Shown here: positions 43,692-53,047 of the stretch, piece by piece
How the letters are laid out: each line of letters starts with the position of its first letter
How positions within the stretch are numbered: position 1 is the first letter of the stretch
Source: Shimazuella alba
GTDB lineage: Bacteria; Bacillota; Bacilli; Thermoactinomycetales; Thermoactinomycetaceae
Assembly (NCBI RefSeq): GCF_009831235.1
Contig: NZ_WUUL01000004.1
Span: forward strand, 1 to 64,000
Length of the DNA: 64,000 nt
Reading direction: 5' to 3'
Translations under genes and position numbers: made by a program
Notes under the pieces: generated by a model
What the model was told of the DNA's origin: nothing
Seen by the model: the letters and a program-made list of their open reading frames with translations, nothing else
The model's database searches: none

Positions 43692-44828
43692 TTATGACCC
43701 TTCATTTCCGTTGGTAGAATAAATATCAGATAAATGACCGACAATGGAACCTCTGGTGACCAATCCGATCAAGGTTTGGTCATTTTTGACGACTGGTATA
43801 TAAGGAAGTTTATGTTCATCCATTAGATCGATCGTTTGATTGAGAAGCGTATTAGGAGAAATCACATGCTCAAAAGTATGCATAATATCACCTACACGTT
43901 TGCTCTCGTTGCGGAATTGTTGAATGACATCGTAAATAGTGATGTAACCTTGCAGTCGATCATTGGTATCTACAACGATCAAAGAATCCACTTGCTTGCG
44001 TTCCATGATCTTGATGGATTCTGCAAGTCCTCTAGAGGGCAGGATCGTAACCGGTTTACGAGTCATTACTTCTTCGGATTCAGGGATTACTTCATATTGT
44101 GCTAGTCGTTTTTTTCCGATGAAGTTTTTGACAAAGTCGTTGGCAGGACGACGTAAGATTTCTTCTGGAGTACCTTCTTGCAATATTTCTCCACTTCGCA
44201 TCAATACGATTTTATCTGCGATACGAATTGCTTCATCCATGTCATGTGTTACGAAAATTATTGTTTTTTTAATGTCTTTTTGCAGGTGAATCAGTTCATC
44301 CTGTAGCTGTTCGCGACTGATTGGATCAAGTGCACTGAAAGGTTCATCCATTAAAATGATGGATTGTTCCGCCGCAAAAGCGCGAATCACCCCAATTCGC
44401 TGTTGTTGTCCACCACTTAGCTCAGAAGGATACCGATTTCGGTATGTATTTGGTGCAAGTTTTACCATTTCCAGTAACTCATCTACTCGCTTTTGTGTTT
44501 TTTTTTCTTCCCATTCTAGTAGTCGAGGGACGACTGCAACGTTATCTGCGATTGTCATATGTGGAAAAAGCCCTACATGCTGAATCACATAACCGATGCT
44601 TCTGCGCAACTTTACAGGACTTATCGTCGAAATATCTTTGTCATTTACAAGTATTTTTCCTTCTGTAGGATCGATTAAGCGGTTGATAAGTTTCATTGTC
44701 GTTGTTTTTCCACAACCACTTGGACCAATAAATACAGTGATTTCCCCTTCTTTACAGTGGAGGTTTAAATTTTTCAATACAGTATGACCACTATTGTATT
44801 GTTTGGAAACATTTTCAAATTTGATCAT
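43692..44828 (-). CDS. opuCA: OpuC-type ATPase with CBS domains
   Basis: A 378-residue ATPase. Walker A is IGPSGCGKTTTMKLI, signature ELSGGQQQRIGV, Walker B SIILMDEPFSALDP, switch His in VTHDMDEA. After residue 250 come two CBS motifs (VTILPSRGLAESIKIMERKQ and HVISPNTLLNQTIDLMDEHK), which in OpuCA/OpuA-type transporters sense ionic strength or cyclic-di-AMP and shut the transporter. First gene of the operon. Confidence 0.92.
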   Translation of the reverse strand: MIKFENVSKQYNSGHTVLKNLNLHCKEGEITVFIGPSGCGKTTTMKLINRLIDPTEGKILVNDKDISTISPVKLRRSIGYVIQHVGLFPHMTIADNVAVVPRLLEWEEKKTQKRVDELLEMVKLAPNTYRNRYPSELSGGQQQRIGVIRAFAAEQSIILMDEPFSALDPISREQLQDELIHLQKDIKKTIIFVTHDMDEAIRIADKIVLMRSGEILQEGTPEEILRRPANDFVKNFIGKKRLAQYEVIPESEEVMTRKPVTILPSRGLAESIKIMERKQVDSLIVVDTNDRLQGYITIYDVIQQFRNESKRVGDIMHTFEHVISPNTLLNQTIDLMDEHKLPYIPVVKNDQTLIGLVTRGSIVGHLSDIYSTNGNEGS

Positions 44829-45167
44829 GTTTTACCCGTCCTTTGACTGACATGAAAGTTTTTGGTTCTTCATAAAAAGGGAATAACTTTTTACATTTTT
44901 GTTGTTGGCTTATTTTGTCCTGACTGGTCAAAAAAAATGAGGTTTAACCCAATAAATACTTCATAGAGAACTTGATGGGATATGAATAGTTAGGTATTTG
45001 AAAAAAATATTTAAATGTAATGGTAAATGTTTTTGAATTAGTTTGCAAATGATCGACAATTTTGACAGAAATCCAAAAACGATAAATCAGGTATGTATTC
45101 ATTCATATGAACGAGAAAAATATATTATTTTTCTATATAATACAAGTTAGAGAGGAGAAGGAAAGTT
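44829..45167. other. Divergent intergenic region between opuCA and nfeD
   Basis: No coding frame. It must hold the promoters of both operons. A short palindrome AGAAAAA/TTTTTCT lies near 45115-45135, with TATAAT close to 45136. No terminator seen. Confidence 0.4.
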
Positions 45168-45644
45168 ATCATAAACTTACTATTTAAACTGTGTTTTTTC
45201 GTTGGTATTGTTTTTTGTTTATTCGGTTTATTGATGGGAGATTTGCTTGGTGACCTATTTCCGATAGGAGTACAATTCCCATGGTTCCAACCCATTTCTT
45301 TATTAGTAGGTTTAACAGTGTTTGGTGGTTCAGGTTTCATTTTAAATAATTGGACAACATTTCCTATAAATGAGGTTGTCCTCTATGCAGCTGTGATTTC
45401 GTTGATAGCTGTTATCTTTTTCTACTTTGTTATCATACGACCAGCAAATCGAACAGAAAGTTCTACTGGCTTTCAACTGCGAGATCTAGTTGGAAAGCAG
45501 GGAGAAGTATGGGTGGCAATACCGTCTGGTGGATATGGGGAAGTACTCATTACAACGGCAGGTGGTAACTCCAATCATATTGCAGGGAGTCAATCAGATG
45601 TGACAATTCCAGAAGGGACACAAAAGTTATCGTTTCTGAAGTGA
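45168..45644 (+). CDS. NfeD-family protein (YuaF-like) with an unusual start
   Basis: Membrane protein of about 155 residues with three or four helices and a C-terminal OB-fold (LVGKQGEVWVAIPSGGYGEV, then HIAGSQSDVTIPEG), the layout of YuaF, the partner of flotillin FloT in membrane microdomains. The frame is open before TTG 45231: the first helix INLLFKLCFFVGIVFCLFGL lies upstream, right behind GGAGAAGGAAAG, but begins with ATC or ATA instead of ATG/GTG/TTG. Either a rare non-AUG start at 45168/45171 is used, or the start codon has mutated and a shortened protein from 45231 is made. floT follows 33 bases later. Confidence 0.75.
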   Translation: MINLLFKLCFFVGIVFCLFGLLMGDLLGDLFPIGVQFPWFQPISLLVGLTVFGGSGFILNNWTTFPINEVVLYAAVISLIAVIFFYFVIIRPANRTESSTGFQLRDLVGKQGEVWVAIPSGGYGEVLITTAGGNSNHIAGSQSDVTIPEGTQKLSFLK

Positions 45645-45677
45645 AAGATCAAATACTTTATGTGGATGTGTGGAAGA

Positions 45678-47192
45678 ATGAATGATTTGTTGATTTTGCA
45701 AACGGCAGGAATAGTAATAGGGGTTATTTTCATTTTTTCGATTGCTTTTTGGGCTCGTTATAAAACGGTTGGTGCTGATGAAGCTATGATTGTAACCGGT
45801 AACATTTTAGGGAATAAAAATGTATTAGCTGACGAATCAGGTCGTAAAATAAAAATTATTCGTGGTGGTGGAGCATTTATTGTCCCTATTTTCCAACGGG
45901 CAGAAAAATTGAGTCTCCTTTCTCACAAATTAATGGTAAATACTCCAGAAGTATATACAGAACAAGGCGTTCCGATCATGGTAAATGGTGTAGCAATTAT
46001 AAAAATAGGTAGCTCATTAGAAGATGTAGGAACAGCTGCAGAACAATTTATGGGTAAATCCAATGATGTTCTAAACGATGAGGCACGAGAAGTATTAGAG
46101 GGGCATTTACGGGCTATTCTCGGCACGATGACAGTAGAAGAAGTATATAAAAACCGTGAAAAATTTGCGCAACAAGTTCAGGCGGTAGCAGCACGAGATT
46201 TAAAAAAGATGGGTTTGACTATCGTATCATTTACGATAAAAGATGTGAAAGATAAAAATGGATATTTGGATGCTCTGGGACGCCCGCGTATTGCGATGGT
46301 AAAAAGAGATGCAGATATAGCAGAGGCGAATGCTGTTCGCGATACGGAGATACAAACAGCAAAAGCTCGTGAAGAAGGAACCAAGGCTGCATTGCTTTCA
46401 GAAACGAATATTGAAGAATCAAAAAAGGATAAAGAACTGAAAGTAGCTGCTTTTAAGATTGAACAAGATAAGAAAAAAGCAGAAGCAGACCAAGCTTATG
46501 CCCTGCAAGAAAACAAGAATAAGCAGCAAGTAGTAGAAGAAGAAATGAAAATTGATCTTGTTCGCAAACAAAAACAGATTGAATTAGAAGAGAAAGAGAT
46601 TATTCGCCGTGAGAAACAATATGATGCAGAAGTGCGAAAAAAAGCTGATGCGGATCGATATGCGAAAGAGCAAGAAGCGATAGCCAACGGTTTCCAACAA
46701 GAAGCACAAGCAAAAGCAGAAGCAGCAGCGATTAAAGCAAAAGGTCATGCTTTTGCAGAAGCCGAAAAAGCAAAAGGTCATGCTTTTGCAGAAGCCGAAA
46801 AAGCAAAAGGTTTTGCCAAGGCGGAAGTAGAGAAGATGGAAGGTACCGCAGAAGCTGAAGTCATTCGGGCAAAAGGGTTAGCAGAAGCAGAAGCGAAACA
46901 AAAAATAGCAGAAGCCTTTCAAAAATACGGACAAGCTGCTGTCTTAGATTTAGTAGTAAAAATGATTCCAGAGCTAGCAAAACAAATTTCTATTCCCTTG
47001 CAAAATATCGATAAGTTGACAGTGATTGACTCTGGTGGCGGAGAAGGAGCTACTAAAGTTAGCAATTATGTTACAAAGTTAATGGCTCAAACTCCAGAAA
47101 TGGTCAAGCAAGTAAGTGGGATCGATATGGAGAAAATGTTAACCAATTGGAATTCTGATCCTCAAAAACAAGATAAAGAGGAAAAAGAGTAG
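45678..47192 (+). CDS. floT: Flotillin FloT
   Basis: A 504-residue flotillin. An N-terminal membrane hairpin/anchor (IVIGVIFIFSIAFWARYKTV) is followed by the SPFH domain (DEAMIVTGNILGNKNVLADE, TPEVYTEQGVPIMVNGVAI, LRAILGTMTVEEVYKNREKF), a long alanine- and glutamate-rich coiled coil (about 220-430), and a conserved C-terminal end (QKYGQAAVLDLVVKMIPELA). FloT scaffolds ordered membrane microdomains and affects cell-wall synthesis and secretion. ATG 45678 is preferred to 45660 because it matches the family's N terminus. The coiled coil holds a perfect 33-base tandem repeat. Confidence 0.92.
   Translation: MNDLLILQTAGIVIGVIFIFSIAFWARYKTVGADEAMIVTGNILGNKNVLADESGRKIKIIRGGGAFIVPIFQRAEKLSLLSHKLMVNTPEVYTEQGVPIMVNGVAIIKIGSSLEDVGTAAEQFMGKSNDVLNDEAREVLEGHLRAILGTMTVEEVYKNREKFAQQVQAVAARDLKKMGLTIVSFTIKDVKDKNGYLDALGRPRIAMVKRDADIAEANAVRDTEIQTAKAREEGTKAALLSETNIEESKKDKELKVAAFKIEQDKKKAEADQAYALQENKNKQQVVEEEMKIDLVRKQKQIELEEKEIIRREKQYDAEVRKKADADRYAKEQEAIANGFQQEAQAKAEAAAIKAKGHAFAEAEKAKGHAFAEAEKAKGFAKAEVEKMEGTAEAEVIRAKGLAEAEAKQKIAEAFQKYGQAAVLDLVVKMIPELAKQISIPLQNIDKLTVIDSGGGEGATKVSNYVTKLMAQTPEMVKQVSGIDMEKMLTNWNSDPQKQDKEEKE
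46740..46805 (+). repeat. 33-bp perfect tandem repeat inside floT
   Basis: Two exact copies (46740-46772, 46773-46805) encode KGHAFAEAEKA twice; a third, diverged unit (KGFAKAEVEKM) follows. In-frame, so it lengthens the coiled coil by one heptad-and-a-half. Confidence 0.9.
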
Positions 47193-47402
47193 AGTAGTTC
47201 AGGTGGTTATCAATTGGATAGCTGCCTTTCTTTGTCTGTGCTTTTTTCTGGTTAGAGGTTACATATGTTAATTAATACCTTTTGCTAATAGAGTTATAAT
47301 TGATCTAGTAACAAAACAATGATAATTTTAAGATATATCAACGTTCCCGAATTGAAAATGAATGGATTTAGATAAACATCATGGTTTTAAAAGGAGGAAA
47401 AA

Positions 47403-49775
47403 GTGAATAGGTTCTATTTGTTTCCAAAATTACGACCCAAAGGAAAGTATTACCAACTAAAAAGAACCTCCAATCCAGCTCAACCACCTTCACAACAGAA
47501 ATTGGCTTGGGATGGAGTAATTGAGTATTTGGCATTAAAAAAATGGTACCGTCGTTTTCCTTTCCGATTTATAGAACCATGGATATCTTGGGAATTACAT
47601 GCAACTGGATCGGAATTAAATTATTACTATTGGGCTCCTGATACAACACATGGTTATGAAATCGCTCAACGGCTTGCTGTCGTTGATCCATGTTTAGAAG
47701 TAACCCTTGCAGAAGCTCCAGAGCCTTTAAATTTTAAACAGGCGCATTACGGATACAAAATGCAATTTGAAAAGAATTTTTGTCTTCCAACTGGATGGAA
47801 TGCTTCCCTAGAACAAGCGCTGCATGAGTATTTGAGCAAATTAAAGAACAATCAGCGAATTGTTTGTCAATTTTTAGTTAGACCTGTATATGATTATCAG
47901 GTAACACGTTCTTTTACAAAAGCTCTGCACTTCCTTGAACGAGATGGCGGTGATACGGATGAGAAGAACCGTCTTCATGCAGCGATTTATCAAAAGCAAC
48001 AACAGTATAAAGCAGAGGTCGTCATTCGTTTACTTAGTTTTGCAGATACACTCGAGGAAAGTAAGCAAATTTTAGAGCCTTGTGCGCAAATATTATCCGT
48101 ATCAGATACTACAGAGACAAATTATTTAAATTGGAGAGAATGGTGGAGGATGATCCGTCCTCTGTTCCGATATGAATTTGAACATAAGTTGTTTCCATTT
48201 CGCAAAAAACAGAATGCTTTAATCATGGGATCAGATGAGCTTGCAAAGTTAATTCATCCTCCAGGCTACACTCCGTCATCGAAAATGACATGGTTAGGCG
48301 GCAAGCGTGTTGCAGAACCGCTAGATATACGAAATCAGCAAAATCAAGACAATGGAATACGGATTGGAACAATGGAAAAAAATTTAAATATACGTTCCAA
48401 TCAGTTGTCGATACGCAATTTAGAGAGTCATTTTGCAGTTTTTGGCGCAGCTCAGACTGGAAAAACGACTACCCTGCTCAATCTGCTTGTCGATTATGCA
48501 AAGATGAGAACAGATGAAAATCGGCTGGGATTTACCGTGATGGATATTCAGGGAAAGTTAGCAAATCAGTTATTGGAACGGATCCCTAAATCGATGCACC
48601 ATTTAGTAAAGGTGATTCGATTTAAGAGGGGACAATATCCATTTAATTATTTTGATATCGATTATGCGAAAACAGATCATGAAAAAGCAAGAATTGTCTT
48701 GGAAATTTTCCGTAGACTAGGCAAAGATTATTGGACTCCATTTGTTTCTGATCATTTATTGTATGGTGCTCAGGCTTTACTAAAATTAAATCGAGCTAAC
48801 CTTTTTAATTTGCAATTATTAATAGAGGATAATGATTTTTGTCGGAAAGTGATCCGTGAACTGGATCCAGCGCATCCGATCGAAGCATCGATGGCGAAAT
48901 TTTTGCACCGTTATTTGCAAAATCCAGAAGAAAGTAACTGGAAAGAAGAATTTTTTAATAATTCGATGATCACTCGTTTACGTGAAATCAATATGTCTGG
49001 AATGAGTAATACACTTAATCACTACTCCAATGGAATTCGTTGGACAGATGCACTAAATGAAGGGCATTTTCAAATTTTTGATCTGTCAGGTTTAAACTCT
49101 GGAGACCGTCCTCGAATGGGAGTTTCTGTAATTACAATGTTCAATCAAGCTATGCTCATTCGTGAAAAACAGCGGACAAATGGGGAATATATACCATTGC
49201 ATCCTTTTGTACTTGATGATGCAAGTATTTATTTAAATCAAGCATTTGGTGATTTAGAATACTTCCTGCATGAGGCGAAAAAGTACCGAATGCCTTTGTG
49301 GATGGGTTTGCCTGGGATTACGAATTATATAAACCAATCGGTAGCAGAATCCATTTTTCGAAATGTAGAAACGATTCTAAGTTACCGAATTTCCAATGCG
49401 ACAGATGCAGATTTCATATACGAACATATGCGTACACTAGGCTTAGAGTCTATTGATTTCCAAACGCTTGATCCATTTTATGGATACCTACAAATGGCGA
49501 TTGACAATGAAGGTCAGAGGACTTATGCCTTTACAAATCGAGGATATCTTCCTGATTCTCCCGTTTCTACCCAAGCGGAAATAGATGAACTGGAGATGTC
49601 ATACCTAGGTGAAATAAATAAACGAGAGCAAGATTGGGAGATGGTACCTTGGAAACCCGAAAGTGAGCAGAAAGAAAAGGTGAATCAAAAGGCCATTGGA
49701 TTAGATGGGATCGATGAATATATTCAGATTCTATATGGTAATTCTTTAGGGGCTAATTCAATCAAACCCTTTTAA
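47403..49775 (+). CDS. HerA/VirD4-like ATPase, tandem paralogue 1
   Basis: A 790-residue soluble protein. The first 330 residues form a domain with no named function that I can fix (RFYLFPKLRPKGKYYQL, FLVRPVYDYQVTRSFTKAL, KAEVVIRLLSFADT). A RecA-like ATPase domain follows, with Walker A FGAAQTGKTTTLL (near 350), FPFNYFDID-type strand (QYPFNYFDIDYA), FQIFDLSGLN and Walker B HPFVLDDASIYL, as in HerA, VirD4/TraG and VirB4 motors. Walker B has DD rather than DE and the usual Q sensor is replaced (WMGLPGI). No transmembrane helix and no T4SS genes nearby. GTG 47403 follows AAAGGAGG. Likely a DNA or protein-translocating ATPase of unknown job. Confidence 0.7.
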   Translation: MNRFYLFPKLRPKGKYYQLKRTSNPAQPPSQQKLAWDGVIEYLALKKWYRRFPFRFIEPWISWELHATGSELNYYYWAPDTTHGYEIAQRLAVVDPCLEVTLAEAPEPLNFKQAHYGYKMQFEKNFCLPTGWNASLEQALHEYLSKLKNNQRIVCQFLVRPVYDYQVTRSFTKALHFLERDGGDTDEKNRLHAAIYQKQQQYKAEVVIRLLSFADTLEESKQILEPCAQILSVSDTTETNYLNWREWWRMIRPLFRYEFEHKLFPFRKKQNALIMGSDELAKLIHPPGYTPSSKMTWLGGKRVAEPLDIRNQQNQDNGIRIGTMEKNLNIRSNQLSIRNLESHFAVFGAAQTGKTTTLLNLLVDYAKMRTDENRLGFTVMDIQGKLANQLLERIPKSMHHLVKVIRFKRGQYPFNYFDIDYAKTDHEKARIVLEIFRRLGKDYWTPFVSDHLLYGAQALLKLNRANLFNLQLLIEDNDFCRKVIRELDPAHPIEASMAKFLHRYLQNPEESNWKEEFFNNSMITRLREINMSGMSNTLNHYSNGIRWTDALNEGHFQIFDLSGLNSGDRPRMGVSVITMFNQAMLIREKQRTNGEYIPLHPFVLDDASIYLNQAFGDLEYFLHEAKKYRMPLWMGLPGITNYINQSVAESIFRNVETILSYRISNATDADFIYEHMRTLGLESIDFQTLDPFYGYLQMAIDNEGQRTYAFTNRGYLPDSPVSTQAEIDELEMSYLGEINKREQDWEMVPWKPESEQKEKVNQKAIGLDGIDEYIQILYGNSLGANSIKPF

Positions 49776-49825
49776 ATCAAAAAATAATTAGAGTGGTTTC
49801 TCAAATCCATTTGGAGGTTCCCAGT

Positions 49826-52093
49826 ATGAAACGATTTCATCTTATGCCTTTTGCGATTCCGAAAGGAGTATACTACAAGCTAACCATTCAGGCTGGTGAT
49901 AAACCAAAATACAAACCAATGGCGCAAGTATGGAATCAAATGATTCGCTTTATGAAGCGACGTTGGTACGAGCGTATGCCTTTTCTTGTTCAAGAACCTT
50001 GGGTTGCATGGGAGGTACATGGTCATGCTGGAAATACACAATATGGTTGTTGGGCTTCCAATAGAGTTTACGGTGAAAGAATGGTGGACTCCCTGCAATC
50101 GGCATATCCTGATATTCAGGTGAATCCAGCTGAAAAACCTCCAGCTATTGATTATACTCGGCCGCATTCTGGTACCCGTTTACTGTTGCAATATGATTAT
50201 GCACTGCCATTAAATGTAGCCTACCCAGATGATTTGGAAACACACGCGAACTTACTGGAATTAATAAGTCAATTGAGAGAAGATCAGTCTGTGATCTGCC
50301 AATTTCTCATTCGGCCGATGTACGATCATCAAGTAGATGGTGCTTTTTCTCGGGCTATTCGTGATATAAAAAGAGACAAGCGTGCTCCAAGTGGAGAAAA
50401 TCAGTTGTACTTGCAAGCGTTACAAGCGAAAAAAAATCGGATGAAAGCAGAAGTGGTTATTCGAATTTTAGCATTTGATCGAACAAGAGAAGATGCAGAT
50501 CAACTTGCAGATCAATGCAGCAAAGCATTTAGTTGGATGGAACATTCCCATTTTAACCGTTTTCAAATTCGTGAATGGTGGCAAACCATCAAGCCGCTAT
50601 ATCGCTTTGAATTTTCTAATCGTATCTTTCCGTTTCGATTGAAGAAAAATATGGTAATTTTAGGAGATCAAGAATTAGCCGGATTGGCAAGAGTTCCTGC
50701 GATGCCGCGAACAGCCTTTATCCACCATCAAAATATGCAGCTGCCTCTAGCTCCCAAAGAAGTCCAAAAAGGTGCAAAGAAGCCAGATACTGTATTTTTA
50801 GGCGTGAACGCTCGAGGACCAATTGAAAATAAGATTCATCTTCCGATCGATCATCTCGCTGAAAACATGGTGATCTTTGGTCGGGACGGAATGGGAAAAA
50901 CCACTTTTTTGCTTCATTGGCTGCTTGATTTTTTGGAACAGAGAACAGATGAAAATCGATATGGCTGCACCGTGCTGGATATGGATGGAAGTTTATCGGA
51001 TCGATTGTTGACAAAACTTCCTGAGAAACTCCATCCGTATGTGACAACAGCACGTTTTCGAGATTGGAAGTTTCCTTTTAATCCGTTTGATATCGATTTT
51101 CCGCAGGCGGAATATGGATTTGTAGGAGAGATTCTACGTCGGTTGGACGCAGAATTTTGGGGACCTCAAGTACCAGATGGATTTATGATGACCGCAACAG
51201 CTTTAGACTTGTTAGATAAGGGATCTTATTGGAATATGCAGCGCGTATTTGAAGACCCTGATTATGCGAAAGCGATATATGATGGTGTGCCGGAAGACAG
51301 TGATCGCAATCGCTCCTTGCGAGAACAATTACGAAAATATATTCATCCTGAAACAGGTGTAGTGAATTGGCCGAAAGAATTAGTACGAAGCCCTTCATTG
51401 ACTCGTTTACGTCTGTGGAATTCAGGCCCAATGGGACATATTTTAAATCAACGAACAGATGGGTTTCGCTGGTTAAAAGCAATTAACGAAGGACATATTC
51501 AAATATTAGATCTTGCAGGTCTCACGTATGATCAAAAAAAATTAATCGCTGCCAAAGTCTTTATGATTTTTGAGATATTTTCTTATCCTAGGGAAATGAA
51601 ACGAATGCAAGGTCAACTCTTGCCTCTTCACCCGATTATTTTGGATGAGGGTTCTTATTACATCCAAGATATTATGCCTAATATGTATGGATTTTTAAAA
51701 GACTTCACAAATAATCGAACACCATTGATATTATCTGCCTCAGCAGTAAAAGATTATGTAAGCCCACAAGTGTTGGATAGTTTGTTTCGTCAAGCTGGAA
51801 ATATTATTTCCTTTCAGGTATCTCCAACCGATGCACAGGTAATTGCTCGGGGGATGAAAGATCGAGCGGGACAAGTAACGGCAAAAGACTATGAATGGAT
51901 TTTGCCGCATCATTCCTATATGAAATTGGTGCCCAAAAAAGATGCTATTTTTGTTAACAAAACACCTGAACTTAAGATTGTACCAGATGAAAAAAAGATT
52001 CAGCATTTGCTGGATCAATCTTATGAGAAAGCTATGGAGTACGAGCTGGAAAGAAGAGCGAATAAGCCAAGAAAACATACTCCTATTGTTTAG
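49826..52093 (+). CDS. HerA/VirD4-like ATPase, tandem paralogue 2
   Basis: A 755-residue paralogue of the preceding protein, aligned along its whole length: KRFHLMPFAIPKGVYYKL against RFYLFPKLRPKGKYYQL, CQFLIRPMYDHQVDGAFSRA, KAEVVIRILAFDRT. Walker A is FGRDGMGKTTFLL, then FPFNPFDIDFPQA, IQILDLAGLTYDQ, Walker B HPIILDEGSYYIQ with a proper DE, and again no Q sensor (LILSASAVKDYV). ATG 49826 has GGAGG eight bases upstream; the frame from 49793 has none. Fifty bases separate the two genes, so they are one operon and may form a hetero-oligomeric motor. Target unknown. Confidence 0.7.
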   Translation: MKRFHLMPFAIPKGVYYKLTIQAGDKPKYKPMAQVWNQMIRFMKRRWYERMPFLVQEPWVAWEVHGHAGNTQYGCWASNRVYGERMVDSLQSAYPDIQVNPAEKPPAIDYTRPHSGTRLLLQYDYALPLNVAYPDDLETHANLLELISQLREDQSVICQFLIRPMYDHQVDGAFSRAIRDIKRDKRAPSGENQLYLQALQAKKNRMKAEVVIRILAFDRTREDADQLADQCSKAFSWMEHSHFNRFQIREWWQTIKPLYRFEFSNRIFPFRLKKNMVILGDQELAGLARVPAMPRTAFIHHQNMQLPLAPKEVQKGAKKPDTVFLGVNARGPIENKIHLPIDHLAENMVIFGRDGMGKTTFLLHWLLDFLEQRTDENRYGCTVLDMDGSLSDRLLTKLPEKLHPYVTTARFRDWKFPFNPFDIDFPQAEYGFVGEILRRLDAEFWGPQVPDGFMMTATALDLLDKGSYWNMQRVFEDPDYAKAIYDGVPEDSDRNRSLREQLRKYIHPETGVVNWPKELVRSPSLTRLRLWNSGPMGHILNQRTDGFRWLKAINEGHIQILDLAGLTYDQKKLIAAKVFMIFEIFSYPREMKRMQGQLLPLHPIILDEGSYYIQDIMPNMYGFLKDFTNNRTPLILSASAVKDYVSPQVLDSLFRQAGNIISFQVSPTDAQVIARGMKDRAGQVTAKDYEWILPHHSYMKLVPKKDAIFVNKTPELKIVPDEKKIQHLLDQSYEKAMEYELERRANKPRKHTPIV

Positions 52094-52274
52094 GGTAATG
52101 GTGTTTTGAGGAGCCAGTGAGGATGTCTTTCTCTAAGACCTTATATAAAAAATAACAAACTTTTATATATCGTAGAGGAGTATAAAAATACTTCGTAAAT
52201 CGTAAAAACTTATATCTTTGTGAGCTGGAAACCTCAAACTTCTACGATGTGGATGAAAGCGAACATCAGGCAAG

Positions 52275-52298
52275 GGAGGGGGTTTTTTACCCCTCTCA
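52275..52298. terminator. Possible terminator hairpin
   Basis: GAGGGGG, TTTTTTA, CCCCTC: a short G+C-rich stem with a T-rich loop, about 180 bases after the second ATPase gene. Confidence 0.35.
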
Positions 52299-52319
52299 AA
52301 AGCATGACATTTTTTGAGA

Positions 52320-52505
52320 AAAACCTTTGCTAACATACGTTCGCATGGTAGTATTTACCATGATCAGGAGATAACCAAGGTGCTTAAATGATTAATGGAA
52401 CATCTAAACCGTGGAGCTACGGGGTTAGCTTGGGAATGAAGTGGTCATAAGACTACCGTCCAAAGAATCCCCACATTCAATGCGTGGGGAGTGGTCAAAG
52501 ATGTA
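52320..52505 (+). mobile_element. Non-autonomous IS605/IS1341-type element with omegaRNA-like end
   Basis: The left part holds a tnpB-type promoter region (TTGCTAACATACG .. TAGTAT), then ATGATCAGGAG and directly the right-end RNA region: CCGTGGAGCTACGGGGTTAG, CGTCCAAAGAATCCCCAC and the final hairpin CCCCACATTCAATGCGTGGGG with GAGTGGTCAA. This hairpin order is that of omegaRNA/right ends of TnpB elements. No tnpB remains, so it is an internally deleted copy. It is not identical to the end of the element at 59.6 kb. Confidence 0.6.
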
Positions 52506-52554
52506 ACTTGCAGCACCTGATCAAAGTGCGCTCACATCGAACAAGGAGAATGAC

Positions 52555-52686
52555 ATGTCTGTCGATTCAAGGGATGACTTTCCCGGGTACAGCGAACGGA
52601 ATTATTCGCTTTTACTTCCGCTCGATCGGGAGTTTTTCAAGCTCTTTCCGCTCGATCGGGTGAAGCTGAAGCATGCGATCAACTGA
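52555..52686 (+). CDS. Small G+C-rich peptide gene
   Basis: AAGGAG precedes ATG 52555; the 43-residue frame starts SVDSRDDFPGYSERNYSLLL and repeats PLDREFFKLFPLDR. Codons and composition look actinobacterial. From 52687 to about 52985 the DNA is similar in style, with only broken frames, so this may be the stump of a longer gene or gene pair. Family unknown. Confidence 0.35.
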   Translation: MSVDSRDDFPGYSERNYSLLLPLDREFFKLFPLDRVKLKHAIN

Positions 52687-52993
52687 AACAATCTGGTCGA
52701 GCGATTCAAGCCCAAAAGCCCTATCTACTCTATGATGGCGGCTTGCAAAGGATATCCCACAGAAGAAGAAATGAGCTTTTTTCCCCCTATGTCTCCTCGA
52801 GGGAGGACTACATGGTAGCCCTTGGGGACAAGGTTGAGTTGTCGCTGATCGAAGGAATCTGATGGCATGATCGTTGCCAAGATAAACTACGACGAGTAAC
52901 ACCGCTCTTGGACTACCTGTGAGATGTGGGAGTCTCCTTGTACTTCGATGCAGGAAGACACCTATATTGGAAATTATATGATAACCCACATAG

Positions 52994-53029
52994 AAAAGCC
53001 CGAGTTTCCACATGAGAACTCGGGCTTTT
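52994..53029. terminator. Bidirectional terminator after pit
   Basis: AAAAGCCCGAGTT pairs perfectly with AACTCGGGCTTTT, giving T-rich flanks on both strands. Confidence 0.85.
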
Positions 53030-53047
53030 CCAATTTGAGAGTAAGTC

